DNA of 64,000 nt. It comes from Kitagawia praeruptora (lineage: Eukaryota > Streptophyta > Magnoliopsida > Apiales > Apiaceae). This document shows, piece by piece, positions 11,935 to 23,304 of the stretch; the first letter of the stretch is position 1, and every line of letters starts with the position of its first letter. Under the pieces are notes generated by a model that was not told the origin of the DNA, made no database searches, and worked only from the letters and a program-made list of their open reading frames with translations. The position numbers and the translations under genes were made by a program. Location: assembly GCA_037693485.1 (NCBI GenBank), contig CM075349.1, positions 29,085,501 through 29,149,500 on the forward strand. Reading direction: 5' to 3'.

Positions 11935-12162
11935 CAGATAGAGATAAACATTTGATCTTAAACGAAACCTCTGGACTTTAACATCCCTTGTAATCAGCCA
12001 TATTCGATATAAGACCAAAACCATAAGCACCATGTTCGATACACAGATCACAAAAGAATCTACGCCACATGGTGTATAAGCACCAAATGCACTTCCTGTT
12101 TCGCGTGCCCAAGTGTCATACTCCATAGGCCGGCAATACCAAGTCAGTAGATTAAAACCCAT
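11935..12162 (-). pseudogene. Orphan first exon of an ABCC (MRP-type) transporter
   Basis: The minus-strand frame begins MGFNLLTWYCRPMEYDTW and continues with AFGAYTPCGVDSFVICVSN and LYRIWLITRDVKVQRFRLRS. From memory this is the N-terminus of plant ABCC1/ABCC2-type vacuolar transporters, including the first part of transmembrane domain 0. Similarity stops after RLRSN, where a GTTTAT could be a weak donor. No downstream exon (rest of TMD0, TMD1, NBD1, TMD2, NBD2) is found to the left, so this is a detached exon, not a working gene. GC-rich leader-like sequence at about 13140-13250 could be its former 5' UTR or promoter. Confidence 0.8.
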
Positions 12163-13336
12163 TTTTCTTCCACCCTAGAACAATAAACACCACTGAACTC
12201 TGTTCAATTCATCAACTCAAAAGCCACTTCTTAATACTGAGACTGTAAAAGCATACATTTAGAACTTCCAATTTTCAAACGGACTCGAAAATGATAACTT
12301 CCACAATACACCACCTGGAACAATAAACATAGCAGCTATCAGTCAAACACATTGTACTCAGAAACTACTTAATCCAACTATCCATGAAACTGCACACACT
12401 TACTTAAAGTATCTTAGTTCAACTAGTTAAACAGAATAAAACTACACATGTATAGAATATCCAGATAAATACCAAAATAGGACCACGGAATTTAAACATC
12501 ACAAGAAAAAAACATTAGTTACTCATGACGAGATCAGTTGGTTAGGACCGTGACCTAAGAACTTACCACCCTAAGATTATAGGTTCCATTCTATTAAAAA
12601 GTACAGAAATAAGTGGACTGTTATGCTCAAGGTAAGAATGTGCTAACATCAAAAAATCAAATCATTAGTGTAACATCCTAAAAAGGACCAGAGAATTTAA
12701 CATCACATCAATAGTCTCAATCTTATTTAAAATTAAAACTAAAAGTCAAACAATTAGTGTCACAACGAAAATAGTACCCGCAAAATTTAACATCAAATCG
12801 AATTATCGAAAGCGTAAGGGCTTACGAAAACTGTAAATAAAACAACTATAGTGTGACAACAAGCGGGGGGACCAATAAGTGACTAAGTTCCACGTAGCTA
12901 GAGTTTCGAAAATGTCACGGCTTACGAATTTATCAACTACAACACATTCACATGAAAACAAACACAAAAAACCAAATAAATATACATTTATTATTAATTT
13001 TTCTGGCTGATTGTATAATAAAACGACAATTATTTTCCATAAAATCCGGTAATTAGATAAGATATTTATGTGCGTGTGGATCTGTTACTGACCAAGATAA
13101 TGATTCTCTGGGTTTATTAGTTTCAGTTTTAAAATATTTTGGTCCCGAAAATTGCGGCCGGCAGAGATGACGGCGTAATTGTGTGGTACGACGGCGACGG
13201 CGAACATTTTTTCGACGGTAAAAGTTATTACTGTGGGCAGTAAAAAGGGATTTTTGGGAAGTACACTAGCGAGTAGCGAGTAGCGCAGTCAAAATAATTT
13301 TATCGGGTCAGCATTGTTTTTCCAATAGGGTTTGTG
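12163..13336. other. Upstream region of the ABCC exon; no gene recognised
   Basis: Mostly AT-rich DNA without coding similarity. A GC-rich patch at about 13145-13225 with several GGCG/ACGGCG clusters looks like a gene leader or promoter remnant, on the correct side to have served the minus-strand ABCC exon. That is inference only. Confidence 0.4.
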
Positions 13337-13519
13337 TAGCATGTGTCCCGGGCACATGCTAACTATGCTAAGAATCAGTGTTTGATGTGTTGTCAAATTT
13401 TGATTGGTGGACATTTATGTGAATGTAGGGGATCATCATTATTAATGAAATCCCCACCAATCAAAATTTGACAACTAAGCTAGCACGGATTCTTAGCATG
13501 TGCTCTTGGGCACACACTA
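13337..13519. mobile_element. Small inverted-repeat MITE (183 bp)
   Basis: The left arm (TAGCATGTGTCCCGGGCACA, then ATGCTAAGAATC and TTGTCAAATTTTGATTGGTGG region) is mirrored by the right arm (CCACCAATCAAAATTTGACA ... GGATTCTTAGCATGTGC ... GGGCACACACTA). The arms nearly meet, giving a fold-back structure around about 13430. I could not settle a target duplication, so the superfamily is unassigned. Confidence 0.8.
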
Positions 13520-13734
13520 GAAAATTCGTTTCTAATAAAATGGGTCTACTTTAATTTAACAGTTGGGCGGTCTTCAAAATTGTTTCTAAAACGGTTTATA
13601 AATGAAAAGGTGTTATTACATTAGTATTAGATATTTTATGATAAATATGATGAATTCTTCATATATAAATATGAGTTCCACGAATAAAAGCACTACACAT
13701 ATTATTTGGAAATATATTTTGAATCAAATTTGGG

Positions 13735-14247
13735 GGTGAAAGGCCAAAATAACCATTATTGATCCACATGTGCCTTAAATACCTAAAGGCGGGAGACAAT
13801 TACCAAAATAATCAAATTTGAGCATATCTGGCCCTATTTACCGATATAATATGACGTTTGGTGTGCCGTATCAGCAGTAATACGGCATTTAGTATGTCGT
13901 ATCAGCAGCTAATACGGCATTTGGTTTGTTGTATCAACAGCTAATACGGCGTTTGGTGTACCGTATCAGCGTTGATACTTCACACGAAATGTCATATCAA
14001 TGATGATACTCTTACAGGCCCCGCCAGGGGTACTAAACTTTTAACCTAATACGTTACACCAAACGCAGTATCTCGATGTTGCGGCACACGAAACACCGTA
14101 TCAGATGATGATACGGCACAAAAAACGCCATTTTTGAAGGATACGGTGCACGCAATACCGTATCCCGTCGGTATTTAGGGCCAACTTTTCCAGAATCAGT
14201 AATTTGGGCAAATTTATCCCAAAAATGATTATTTTGGGCTTTCACCC
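13735..14247. mobile_element. Inverted-repeat element with ATACGGC hairpin repeats
   Basis: The terminal arms are GGGTGAAAGGCCAAAATAAC on the left and, as complement of the right end, GGGTGAAAGCCCAAAATAAT. Between 13850 and 13970 a unit of about 38 bp, (TAATACGG)C(G/A)TTTGGT.TG(C)CGTATCAGCAG, occurs about three to four times, and diverged inverted units lie at 14045-14165. Each unit can fold through GCCGTAT/ATACGGC. There is no coding sequence. It is probably a non-autonomous DNA transposon; target duplication not determined. Confidence 0.65.
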
Positions 14248-14871
14248 TAAAGGCGGAAACCACCGCCCAAAACACCTACTTTATACGCCTATGGCTAGAG
14301 CGCATAGTGTTGTTCTGCCAACATCTTTTCTGAGTTAGCATACGGTGATGTACTATCCATCTCATAAAGAAGGGATACGCCCTCTGTATAGTAGGATGAT
14401 CCAGTTACGTCGTAGATTCCGGCGAATCAAGTTGTTATGATGTCAATTACAAAAAAATGACTAATACATAACTACGCCAGGCACAGAGGCGTAAGCAATT
14501 GATACGTCAATAATCTAGGCGTAATCATCCTATTACGCTTTAACATACGGCATATATATACTATAGTTATCGTCTATATACACTCGAACATGCAGTGAGA
14601 ATGGTTTGGATAGGATGGAGGAGGTTGGTTTGGGTAGGTCAAGAAAGGGCTTGGATCAATTTAGATTAGTTTCCACCTGTTAAAATTGAGATTTTTAATG
14701 GGATACGAATGAATTTGAGAATTTCTTTGATTATATATTCGCTTGTGAATTTTGAAGCACCAAAGATTATAATATGGGTGTTAAGTTTTGGTCGGCGATT
14801 GTTGCACGAAGTTACAAGAAATAATAGTTTATAAAAATATAAGAGTATGTGTGAAGTTGTACTTTTAGTAG
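14248..14871. other. Intergenic DNA, nothing recognised
   Basis: No gene, RNA or terminal repeat is apparent. A few TACGCC/GGCGTA words are scattered at 14280-14550. Confidence 0.6.
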
Positions 14872-14872
14872 T

Positions 14873-14903
14873 AACTAGCATGATAGCCCGTGCAAGGCAC
14901 GGG
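14873..14903 (-). mobile_element. Helitron 3' terminus
   Basis: On the minus strand the sequence reads hairpin CCCGTGC-CTT-GCACGGG (7-bp stem, 3-nt loop), then CTATCATG, then CTAG and T. This is the Helitron 3' end architecture. The element would extend to the right. I did not find a convincing 5' TC end before the hAT MITE at 15257, so its length is unknown. The TATCATG spacer is shared with the degenerate end at 17390. Confidence 0.7.
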
Positions 14904-15256
14904 CCACATTCTAATTTGTACAATTTCTTCGCAAATAGTCGGTCATATTTTTTTGTCAATCTATCACGTGCTTCGATTTATTTAAGGCCAACAGTCGGTA
15001 ATCGTTCAAATTTTGAAATATTAATAAATTCTAAATTTTGAGTATCATAAAGAATCAGTCCTAAGATTAATCCGCTCAAACTAATAAATGAGATACCAAA
15101 AAGATGATGTAATTTAGGGGCACATCTTTTCTAATAGGTAAAAAAAATTAAAGTGCGTAGAGGCACAAAAAATGATATTCGGGACATATTTTGTTCACCA
15201 AAAATAGTTTAAGATATAAGTAGTGCCAAAAAAATAAATCACATGTATGTGATTTT

Positions 15257-15464
15257 TAGGGATGGCAAAAAAACCCGATCCGATCCGATCCGTTTGGGTC
15301 TACCCGAACCCGATTTTTTGGATTTGAATTTGGATTTGGATCTTATTTTTGGACCCGAAAGAGTTTGGATCTGGATCTGGATCTTAGGTAACCCGACCCG
15401 AAACCCGACCCGAAACCCGAAACCCGATCCAAACCCAATCCGAACCCGAAACCCGATAAAAACC

Positions 15465-15527
<63 letters not shown>

Positions 15528-16028
15528 TTTACATACATTTAATATTTATTATTATTTAGTATATCATTTTATATATATATTTGAGATACATATCAAACAA
15601 ATATACAAAATGATCACATATATTTATATCCACAATTTTGATTTATTTATTCGAATCACAATCTTATTTTTTTTATTGAAATTCTAATATATTTATATAA
15701 ATACATATATATATAATCTTTATTTTATTATCATTTTTAAATTTTATTTATAATATTCTATTTTTTTATGCAACTATAATATTTTATATTTAAAATTTTA
15801 AATATATTTTTTCTTTTATGTTTTGCTTAATGTGATTATTTTAATTTTTGAATTTTGAATTAAAAACCCGATTTAGACCGAATCCGATCCGAAACCCGAT
15901 AAAACCCGAAGATTTGGATTTGGATCTTGATTTTCAAACCCGGATCCAAACCCGATCCGATCTGAAAACTTTGGATTTGGATTTGGATTTGACCAAACCC
16001 GATCCGACCCGACCCGTTGCCATCCCTA
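15257..16028. mobile_element. hAT-type MITE (772 bp)
   Basis: The terminal inverted repeats are TAGGGATGGCAA (left) and its complement TTGCCATCCCTA (right). An exact 8-bp target duplication, GTGATTTT, lies at 15249-15256 and 16029-16036, which marks the hAT superfamily. Subterminal zones on both sides are dense in ACCCGA/TCGGGT and GGATTT words in mirrored order. The core is AT-rich and contains a (TA)n tract. There is no transposase, so it is non-autonomous. Confidence 0.93.
15467..15519. repeat. (TA)n microsatellite
   Basis: About 26 TA units followed by a short (CA)n run, inside the hAT MITE. Confidence 0.97.
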
Positions 16029-16381
16029 GTGATTTTGATTTATAGAGTACAAAATTCAAATTCAATTGGAACATTCAATTTCTCACGTCCGACCTAGGTA
16101 TCATAGTTATACCAGTACTCGTTGAATGTAAGAAGAATGAATGAAAGTAATGATACATAAGAGTTACTCATTATCGGTCAAGTACTATTGCAACAATAAT
16201 GTGTCGTTTAGTCTATTTTCTAGCAGTAGTTTTTAAAAAATTATCACGATAATGATATACTATTTAGTTTGTTTCCATTAGCAAAAGTAAACCAGCAAGA
16301 GTAGACAGGAGGATCATTACATATATGGTTGGATATGTATCATAAACTATTTTAATATTAGAAGAAATCAACTAAAATGTA

Positions 16382-16529
16382 CTCCCTCCGTCCCACCCAA
16401 TTGTTTACACTTTTAAAGGGTGAAAAGAAAATTTTACAAATAAGTTATAGAACCATCCTTAAAATGCACCTTAAAATGTGTGTCGGACAACTCTTAAAAA
16501 GTGTAAACAATTGGATGGGATAGAGGGAG
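16382..16529. mobile_element. Stowaway MITE (148 bp)
   Basis: It is flanked by TA at 16380-16381 and 16530-16531. The left end is CTCCCTCCGTCCCACCCAAT and the right end is the near-complement (ATTGGATGGGATAGAGGGAG), giving TIRs that extend over TTGTTTACACTTTT. It is non-coding. Confidence 0.93.
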
Positions 16530-17387
16530 TATGATGTATCCATACAAACTAATATGTGCTACAGCGAAAAAAAAACCATTTAATTTTCTATACAGTCTTA
16601 AAATATCACTAATCGATCATTATGTTATAGGTAGTCAAACATAATTTAACATATTTGTTTAGTATATATAATCTTGTTTAACATTATAATTCAACTACGC
16701 ATTTTGTTTATTTATTTAATCGATAACTTATATAGAGTCCAAATCTAGCATATCAGCAAATTCTAATTTTTTTATATAGATATATATTATACCTAGTTTC
16801 GATCAAATTAAGGGTCTGTAAGGTATTGATGTTTCAGACCGCAACAACTATTTTTTTTATAAACAATTTGGTTTAAAACAGTTTAGTAAATCTAAAATCA
16901 ATTTTTCAACAACATTTTTTTATAAGAAAAACTACTTTAGGAAAAATATTAATTTTTCACAGTAACAATTTTTGTAGACAACAATTTTTGGTAAAGGCAT
17001 CAAATCCCATAATTTTCCTATAAAATAGGATATAAACAAAAACTAAAAAAGATATAATTTATTCAATGATTGTGAATTTAACTCCATTTGTATTTAGATC
17101 TCATAAATTCATTTCCCTTGATAAGACCAAAAAATTAAGTCATGTTTTCCTATATTTTGTATCATATGTAGTAATTCGATGGTAGATAAACTCATGTTAT
17201 CTTCTATATCAAGTGAATGCATATCTTATTTTCATGATATATTCATAATATAGATAAAAATATTATTGTATTATAATTTCATAAAACCATAATTCTAATT
17301 TCAGAACACTTTTTTTCCCGATAATTATTTTCTTTTGTAGTTGTTAAAACACTTCTATCTTAAAATTTTAAAGTGAAATTATTTTGA
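16530..17387. other. AT-rich intergenic DNA, nothing recognised
   Basis: No coding region, hairpin terminus or RNA gene is visible. Confidence 0.65.
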
Positions 17388-18212
17388 TGGCATGATAGTC
17401 GTGTAATGCACGACCTGCATTTTGACATGATAATTTTACATACATATATTCTTATGAAATTATCACTATTATGAGTATGAGCTAAGTAGGTATAAAAATA
17501 TTTAATTGCCATATCTTTCGTACAATAATCTTATACATATATTTTGAATGTCATTGTTTCAATACCATATATTTTTAAATTTTATTATTTATCCAACATT
17601 TGTCAACGGATTTGATTAACATAGTTTTGTCAAACTACTGTATCAAGATTTGTATTTATTTGATTGAAAATTGATTTACCCATTCTTATTACACCCTCCG
17701 ACCCACTAGATAGTATACATTGGGGGGACGGGGGCGTGGCACGCATTTTAAGGATAGTTCCATAACTTATTTTTCCAATTTTCTTTTTTTGTATAAAAAT
17801 AGGTATGTTAAATTTTAATACAAATAAAAAATAAGAAAATTTTAAAAATAAGTTATGGAACTATACTTTATAGGAGCCTTAAAATGCGTGTCAAGCAGTG
17901 AAAAAAAACTGTATAGAATCTGGTGGGACGGAGGGAGTATATTTTATTAGTAGTTAAAATATATGGTGTGATTGCAAGATTAGTTTTAAATTAAAAGGTA
18001 ACGTGTTTTAATTAAAAATGAAATATTAATTATTGGAAGATATTCAACTGATTTTTGAGGTATTTATAAAAGATAATATCTTCAACTAAAAGATAATCAG
18101 TTAATTACCATTAATTATATTATATTATTATATATTTTAATAATTAGAATAACCGTACAGAAAACCAAATCACCAAAATTTTTAATGTTTCGGTTTTAAT
18201 ATAATAGTATAG
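17388..18212 (-). mobile_element. Helitron-like element copy B
   Basis: On the minus strand the 5' end TCTATACTATTATATTAAAA lies at about 18212. At the left a hairpin GTCGTGC...CACGAC followed by TATCATG lies at about 17390-17412. The final CTRR has decayed to CCAT. The right portion is homologous to copy A at about 2670-3071. A complete Stowaway MITE sits inside. There is no Rep/helicase, so it is non-autonomous. Confidence 0.6.
17692..17937. mobile_element. Stowaway MITE (246 bp) nested in Helitron copy B
   Basis: TA at 17690-17691 and 17938-17939 flank ends CACCCTCCGACCCACTAGAT and (as complement of the right end) CTCCCTCCGTCCCACCAGAT. The interior is a near-palindrome shared with the relict at 3654. 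Confidence 0.9.
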
Positions 18213-18806
18213 ATGCGTAGTTGTCATTTTGTGTTAAATATATAACATAAATAACATTACATAATATTATATAATATTACATATCATTAAATGATATGTA
18301 TGAAGTGAGTAGTTTAGAGATTTACTATATAACACGAAAATCCGTAACAAAATTATAAGTTTTTGAAAGGGTTTAAAGTTTGATAATTTTCAAAAGGTAC
18401 CAAAAAATTGATGTAGTGTAGTTGTTGTGTATGTGAACATAAGCCACTTGTATCGTGAAGCTTATGAGTTCAATTTAAATAACACGAAAATTCATAACAA
18501 ATTTATAGGTTTTTCGAAAGGGTTGAAATTTTGATAATTTTAACTTAAGTAAATCTAAAAAAAATGAAGATAATGGTTTTCCGAGAAATTCAGCTTGCAA
18601 TCCCCTAAAAATAGTAGCTTCACAATTGACCCTCACATGGACAATGCAGTGTTCAGAGGACTCAGTTGCAAAAACTGAGTTTAGAGATTTCATGTTATGA
18701 ACAATTTTTTTTTGTGAGAGGTGAGCACATGCGATTTTCACTACCATTTCAAACACACCCCAGCTATCTACCTACCGGATACCAGCTATATACCTGCCGA
18801 AAGTGC
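18213..18806. other. Intergenic DNA with a diverged direct repeat
   Basis: The segments at about 18330-18395 and 18480-18545 are direct repeats (AACACGAAAATCCGTAACAA versus AACACGAAAATTCATAACAA, then GTTTTTGAAAGGGTT). No gene is visible. The right limit is the start of the Tat LTR, and AGTGC before 18807 would be the target-site side of that insertion. Confidence 0.6.
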
Positions 18807-19113
18807 TGTTGATGCGAGATATCCAGATCCCAATACACCGTAAACTTCATTTTCAACACAACCAACACATCGCATAAAGCGAGACACATCGTACAAAGCG
18901 AGACACTCAAACACACAAATAATAACTCAAACAGTGTTATAGGGAGAATATTGTATAACAATATTTTGGAGGTTGCTGGATTTACGGAGCAAAATACGGA
19001 TAGTCTGCTAAGAACACGAAGAACACGTAGGAGATTTGTAACTATTTGTGGCTGATGTCTATTGATATTCAGTGGTGAACTGTTTCTCATCCTTTACAAG
19101 ATGCCTACGTACC

Positions 19114-19123
19114 CTATTTATAG
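19114..19123 (-). promoter_or_regulatory. TATA box of the Tat LTR
   Basis: The minus strand reads CTATAAATAG within CCCTATAAATAGGG. Transcription would start about 30 bp further on, near 19080, leaving about 270 bp of R/U5 to the LTR end at 18807. The LARD insertion at 19383 lies upstream, in U3. Confidence 0.7.
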
Positions 19124-19382
19124 GGATCAAGCCATACGTAGTTCTCTTAGAGAAAAAGTTATCTAGACGGGCTAGGGTTTCTATGGGCTCGGCTTGGCCC
19201 AAATCCACTAGTCGTCTCCTTGGGTTATATTTTACCCATTTATACTACTTATGACCCATGGCCCACTAAAGGGAACCCAGGGCTAACATGATGCTATAAT
19301 TGTTATCATTGGCGAAACTGACTAGATGGCCTCGCATGCGACCTCGCTGGGATAGTCATGCGAGGCGATCCATGATGTATGG

Positions 19383-22300
19383 TGTAACGACCCGAAAAAT
19401 TATGTGTAATTTATTATATTAAAATATATTTTTAGTTGATTTTAATGTGTGTTAGTTTGTTTTTAATGCATTTAAACACGTTATGATTTTTATTAAATAG
19501 GAAAATTATCTTATACGTGTTATGTGACTTCTGTGTATCATAGAATATTTTATTCTATTTTTCTGTAATTTTTATATTTTTAGAATACAGTTATTTTGCA
19601 TTTTAAATTCCGGACCCAGCCCCTATATTGGATTCGAGGCCCTGTTTTTCATAAAATTATTTTCATATAATAATGGGATGTTCAAAAAAGTATTATGTTG
19701 TAATTTTTGTAAAATTCATAATTTTTGGGGAATTTTGGCATATATATTATATTTGTTTAAAAATAAAAATTTTACATTTTTATCCCATAAAAATTATTTT
19801 TAAGGCTTAATAATTTTAATTAGGGGCTAAAAATATTTTTGGGTATTAATTTTTGATTAATATAAAAAGCATCTGAATTATTTTTATTTACTAAAATAAT
19901 CAGAAAATCAGATTTTCTGTTTTAATTTTCTGGAAAATTCTCTGAAAATTGTTCTTGGTGTTCATCAGAATCAAACCCACTTTTCACAGTGTTTCCGGCA
20001 TCCAAATCGATCATATGGGTAACCAAACTGAAGCTCTTGATCTCTACTACATGTTTATGTGTGTTTTAACATCCTAAATTGCTTGATTCGAAAATTCATA
20101 ATTTTAGTTTAATATTCGAATTTTCTCGAATTTATTTTGGATTGTAGGATGATTTGTTGTTGATGTGGTTAGTGTCTATTGATTGTATATAATCCCAGGA
20201 GCATCATGATAATTTTTGTTTGATTTTTAGTAGCCTAAAACTCGAGATCGAATTTTGTGGGGGTGATTATAATTTTCAATTTTCCGGATTTCTTGATGAT
20301 TGTTTGATGTTTTTGATGATTGAAATGAGTCATTGAACTCTTGGGCTTTGATTTGGTATATAGAACGTTTGATTTGGTTAAGAATTGAGCAAAATCGAAT
20401 TTTGCCGGTGAGGTCACCGGACTTTGTTCGAATTTTAGCCGGATTCTTGTTTTGGTTGATGCTGGGTTTGAACGAATGGTGTGGTTGTGTTTAGGAGGTG
20501 ATTTGGAGTGTTTTTGTGATTTAAAACGTAGCAAACTGTGCATTTTTGGTGGTTGCCGGAGTTCGCCGGAAAATTTTCCGGTTACCGGATTCTGGTAAAC
20601 CTCCATTGTTGGAGGTGGTGTTCTTCGAAGCATCCATACGAAGAACAGCGTAGGTGGTGATGAATAGTAACGTTTTGATCTTTAAAATCTTAAAACTTTT
20701 CAGAAAAATGTTTTTGGATCAAATTTTTATAAAATTTTTCTAAAATTCAGATTTATTTTATATATTATTATTTTAATTTCTAAAAATTAAATTTAATTAG
20801 TTAATTATTTTTAAATAATAATTTAATTGATTTAATTAATTGCTTAATTCATTTTAATTGATTAATTATATTAATTAATTATTATTTAAATATATAATTG
20901 ACTTCATTGAATTTAAATCTTTTTATTATAAAATATTTATTATTTTTATGAGTTGATTAATAAATAATTAATTTGAATAATCAATTAATTTAATTATTAA
21001 TTGAATTATTCTTATTAATTGCGTATTAATTAAACCGTTTATCCGTTTTCAACGAGAAAAGTATTTCTGGAATTAGAAAAATGACCCGGTTCTTATAAAA
21101 ATAGTTTTAAGTTATAATTCAACTTTTAAATTTTGGTCGACTTTTTATCAAACCTTTATATTGAGTCGGTTATATCCGATAATTAGGATTTTGACCCGTT
21201 TTCTATTTTAAAAATATTAGATAAAATCTTTTTATGATCTGATCAAACGTGCTATGTGATCATGTGAATTGCGTGTTATTATTCTTTGATTATCTATTAG
21301 TGATTTGTAAATATTCTATGAATAATTTGAGTGCTCTTTTATTTGTGAGCCGTATATGCTATGTGTTAATTGGTTATATGACAAGTATATATGTATTTAA
21401 TTCGAGGATTAATGATTATCTCTAGGGTTAATTATTTTCTTGAGGATTAATGACTTATTTCGAGGATTAATTGTTATCTCGAGGATTAATCGTGTCTTGA
21501 GGATTAATTGATTTTCATGTTTCTTTATTGAGGAATAAGATAAATATTTTGAGGATTATTTATAGATTGAGTTGGACTAAGTTGAATGCATAAATGTTTA
21601 ATTCGAGGATTAATTGGTAAATATTGACTTAGGAATGTCAGCGGAGTTAAGTTGGTTTGAGACGAAGAAAGTTGGAGATGGATGCAATATTGCGTGGATT
21701 GTAATAAAGAAGGTTGGAGATGAAAGTATTGTTTGTGGAATTGCTGGTTTACTTGCGAGGTGTTTTAACACCGGGGAAAACGTCTATGTTCAAAGGGGAC
21801 ATTTCCAATTATTTTCTTCTGGCAGAGATATTGGTAAGCATGGTTAATACGTTCGAATTGAGTTTATAAGCGTTTACAAAATGTCAGAATTGTCATCCGG
21901 AAACTGATGTACCAGCTTATGCTTGATTATAGAAGTAGACGCGCGGGCTCGATGTCAACGGATCAGACTCGTGGCAATCGCAAGAGCGTCAAACCAGCGA
22001 ATGATCAACAGAGGATATGATGACGTAAGATAGAAGAAGAAGGTAGACGGGTTACCTCGACTTTGCGCAATAGCTAAGGACCAGAGGCAAGTATTTTCTT
22101 AATCATCCTAAACACTTTTTATTTTATGTTTCATTGATTCATATCATGACGAATTGCTATTGTTCAGAGCTATTCGTGATTCTTAAATATTTTTGTGCGA
22201 ATACAGTTGCTTGATATTGGTACCTTTGATGTGGGGAATTGTTTAAGATAAACTCTTCATATCCTTATTATCGTAGTAAATAATATGGATGTGAACTGTA

Positions 22301-23304
22301 TGTGAAACTAAGCATTTCCTGTTGAATTCGGAAATTGCTCTATTGGATTGGAAAATGATAAAGCATATGAGGCCATGATTGCTATCATGGTCCAGCAAAA
22401 TATTTATTGGAAAGCGTAGGAGGCCATGGTTGCTACCATGGTCCAGCAATATTTAAGGAGGATATGGTAACCATTCCATCTTCCTATAGGCTAACATTAC
22501 TTGCCTATTTTGGTACCACGGAAATCCTTGTTATACCTATGGGTATAGGAATGTACCGGTAGTTATAAAGGGGTCCCATTGCTTAAGAACCTGATCAGGG
22601 GGCAATGGTGTTTCAGTAAAGTGTATCCAATCCATATCGCCAGAATGGCTATTATATATTGTGAATTGGCAGATGATTCATTTTTATGACATGCCAAATG
22701 ATTTCAGTTATGATGTGAATTATATCACAGTTGTTGATTCAGTTTCTCTATATACTGTTTTACATTTCAGTTGATTTTATGCCCCACTTATCCTGGTTTA
22801 TATCAAAAATTTTATACGCTTGCTGAGCATTTCTTTCGCTCATACTTGCTGTTGTAAATTCTAACATTTCAGTAAGGTAGTTTGGCGAGACGTATCCGCA
22901 CACTTCAGAAAGAGAAGAGGCGTGATGCTATTTCGAAGATGACTTGGCTCAGGATGTCTGGATTTAGAGTAAGATCTATTTTATATAATTGAGTTCTATT
23001 ATTTATTATTATTATTATGTATAGTCTAGTTGGTCTGGCGTACTTTTTATCGAAGTTACACCAGTGGTTTAAGATTTGATCAAAGAGAATGTTGTAAAGA
23101 ATGAATGCTTTTTATCTAATGGAATTTGGATTCTTGTTTCTAGCCCTATAACCTTAAAAGATCTTGGTATGTTTGGGGTCACATATATTATATTTCCAGT
23201 GTTGGACAATCATAAGTGAATGATTATTATTAAACAGATGTTTCATTTTGAGGATTTTCGCGTGACAACCAAATCTCCTGACCCCGGATTTGGGGGGTGT
23301 CACA
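19383..23304 (+). repeat. LARD left LTR (3922 bp)
   Basis: TGTAACGACC...TGTCACA, uninterrupted. It contains a cluster of GAGGATTAAT words at about 21400-21620 and several open frames (for example 20235-20633 on the minus strand and 21614-21847 on the plus strand) with no family resemblance. The minus-strand one is broken in the right LTR, so these are probably not genes. Confidence 0.95.

Noticed and set aside
15239..15542. Open frames on both strands across 15239-15542 with Gly/Arg/Phe-rich or Pro/Asn-rich peptides
   Set aside because: They are translations of the ACCCGA repeats and the (TA)n tract inside the hAT MITE; low complexity and no start context.
18764..19090. 108-codon minus-strand open frame at the right of the intergenic region
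   Set aside because: It lies in R/U5 of the Tat LTR and has no domain resemblance.
20235..20633. 132-codon minus-strand frame in the LARD left LTR
   Set aside because: The matching frame in the right LTR is broken by indels, and it has no family resemblance. Likely chance.
21614..21847. 77-codon plus-strand frame present in both LARD LTRs (also 26872-27105)
   Set aside because: Conservation only reflects LTR duplication; no recognised domain and a weak start.
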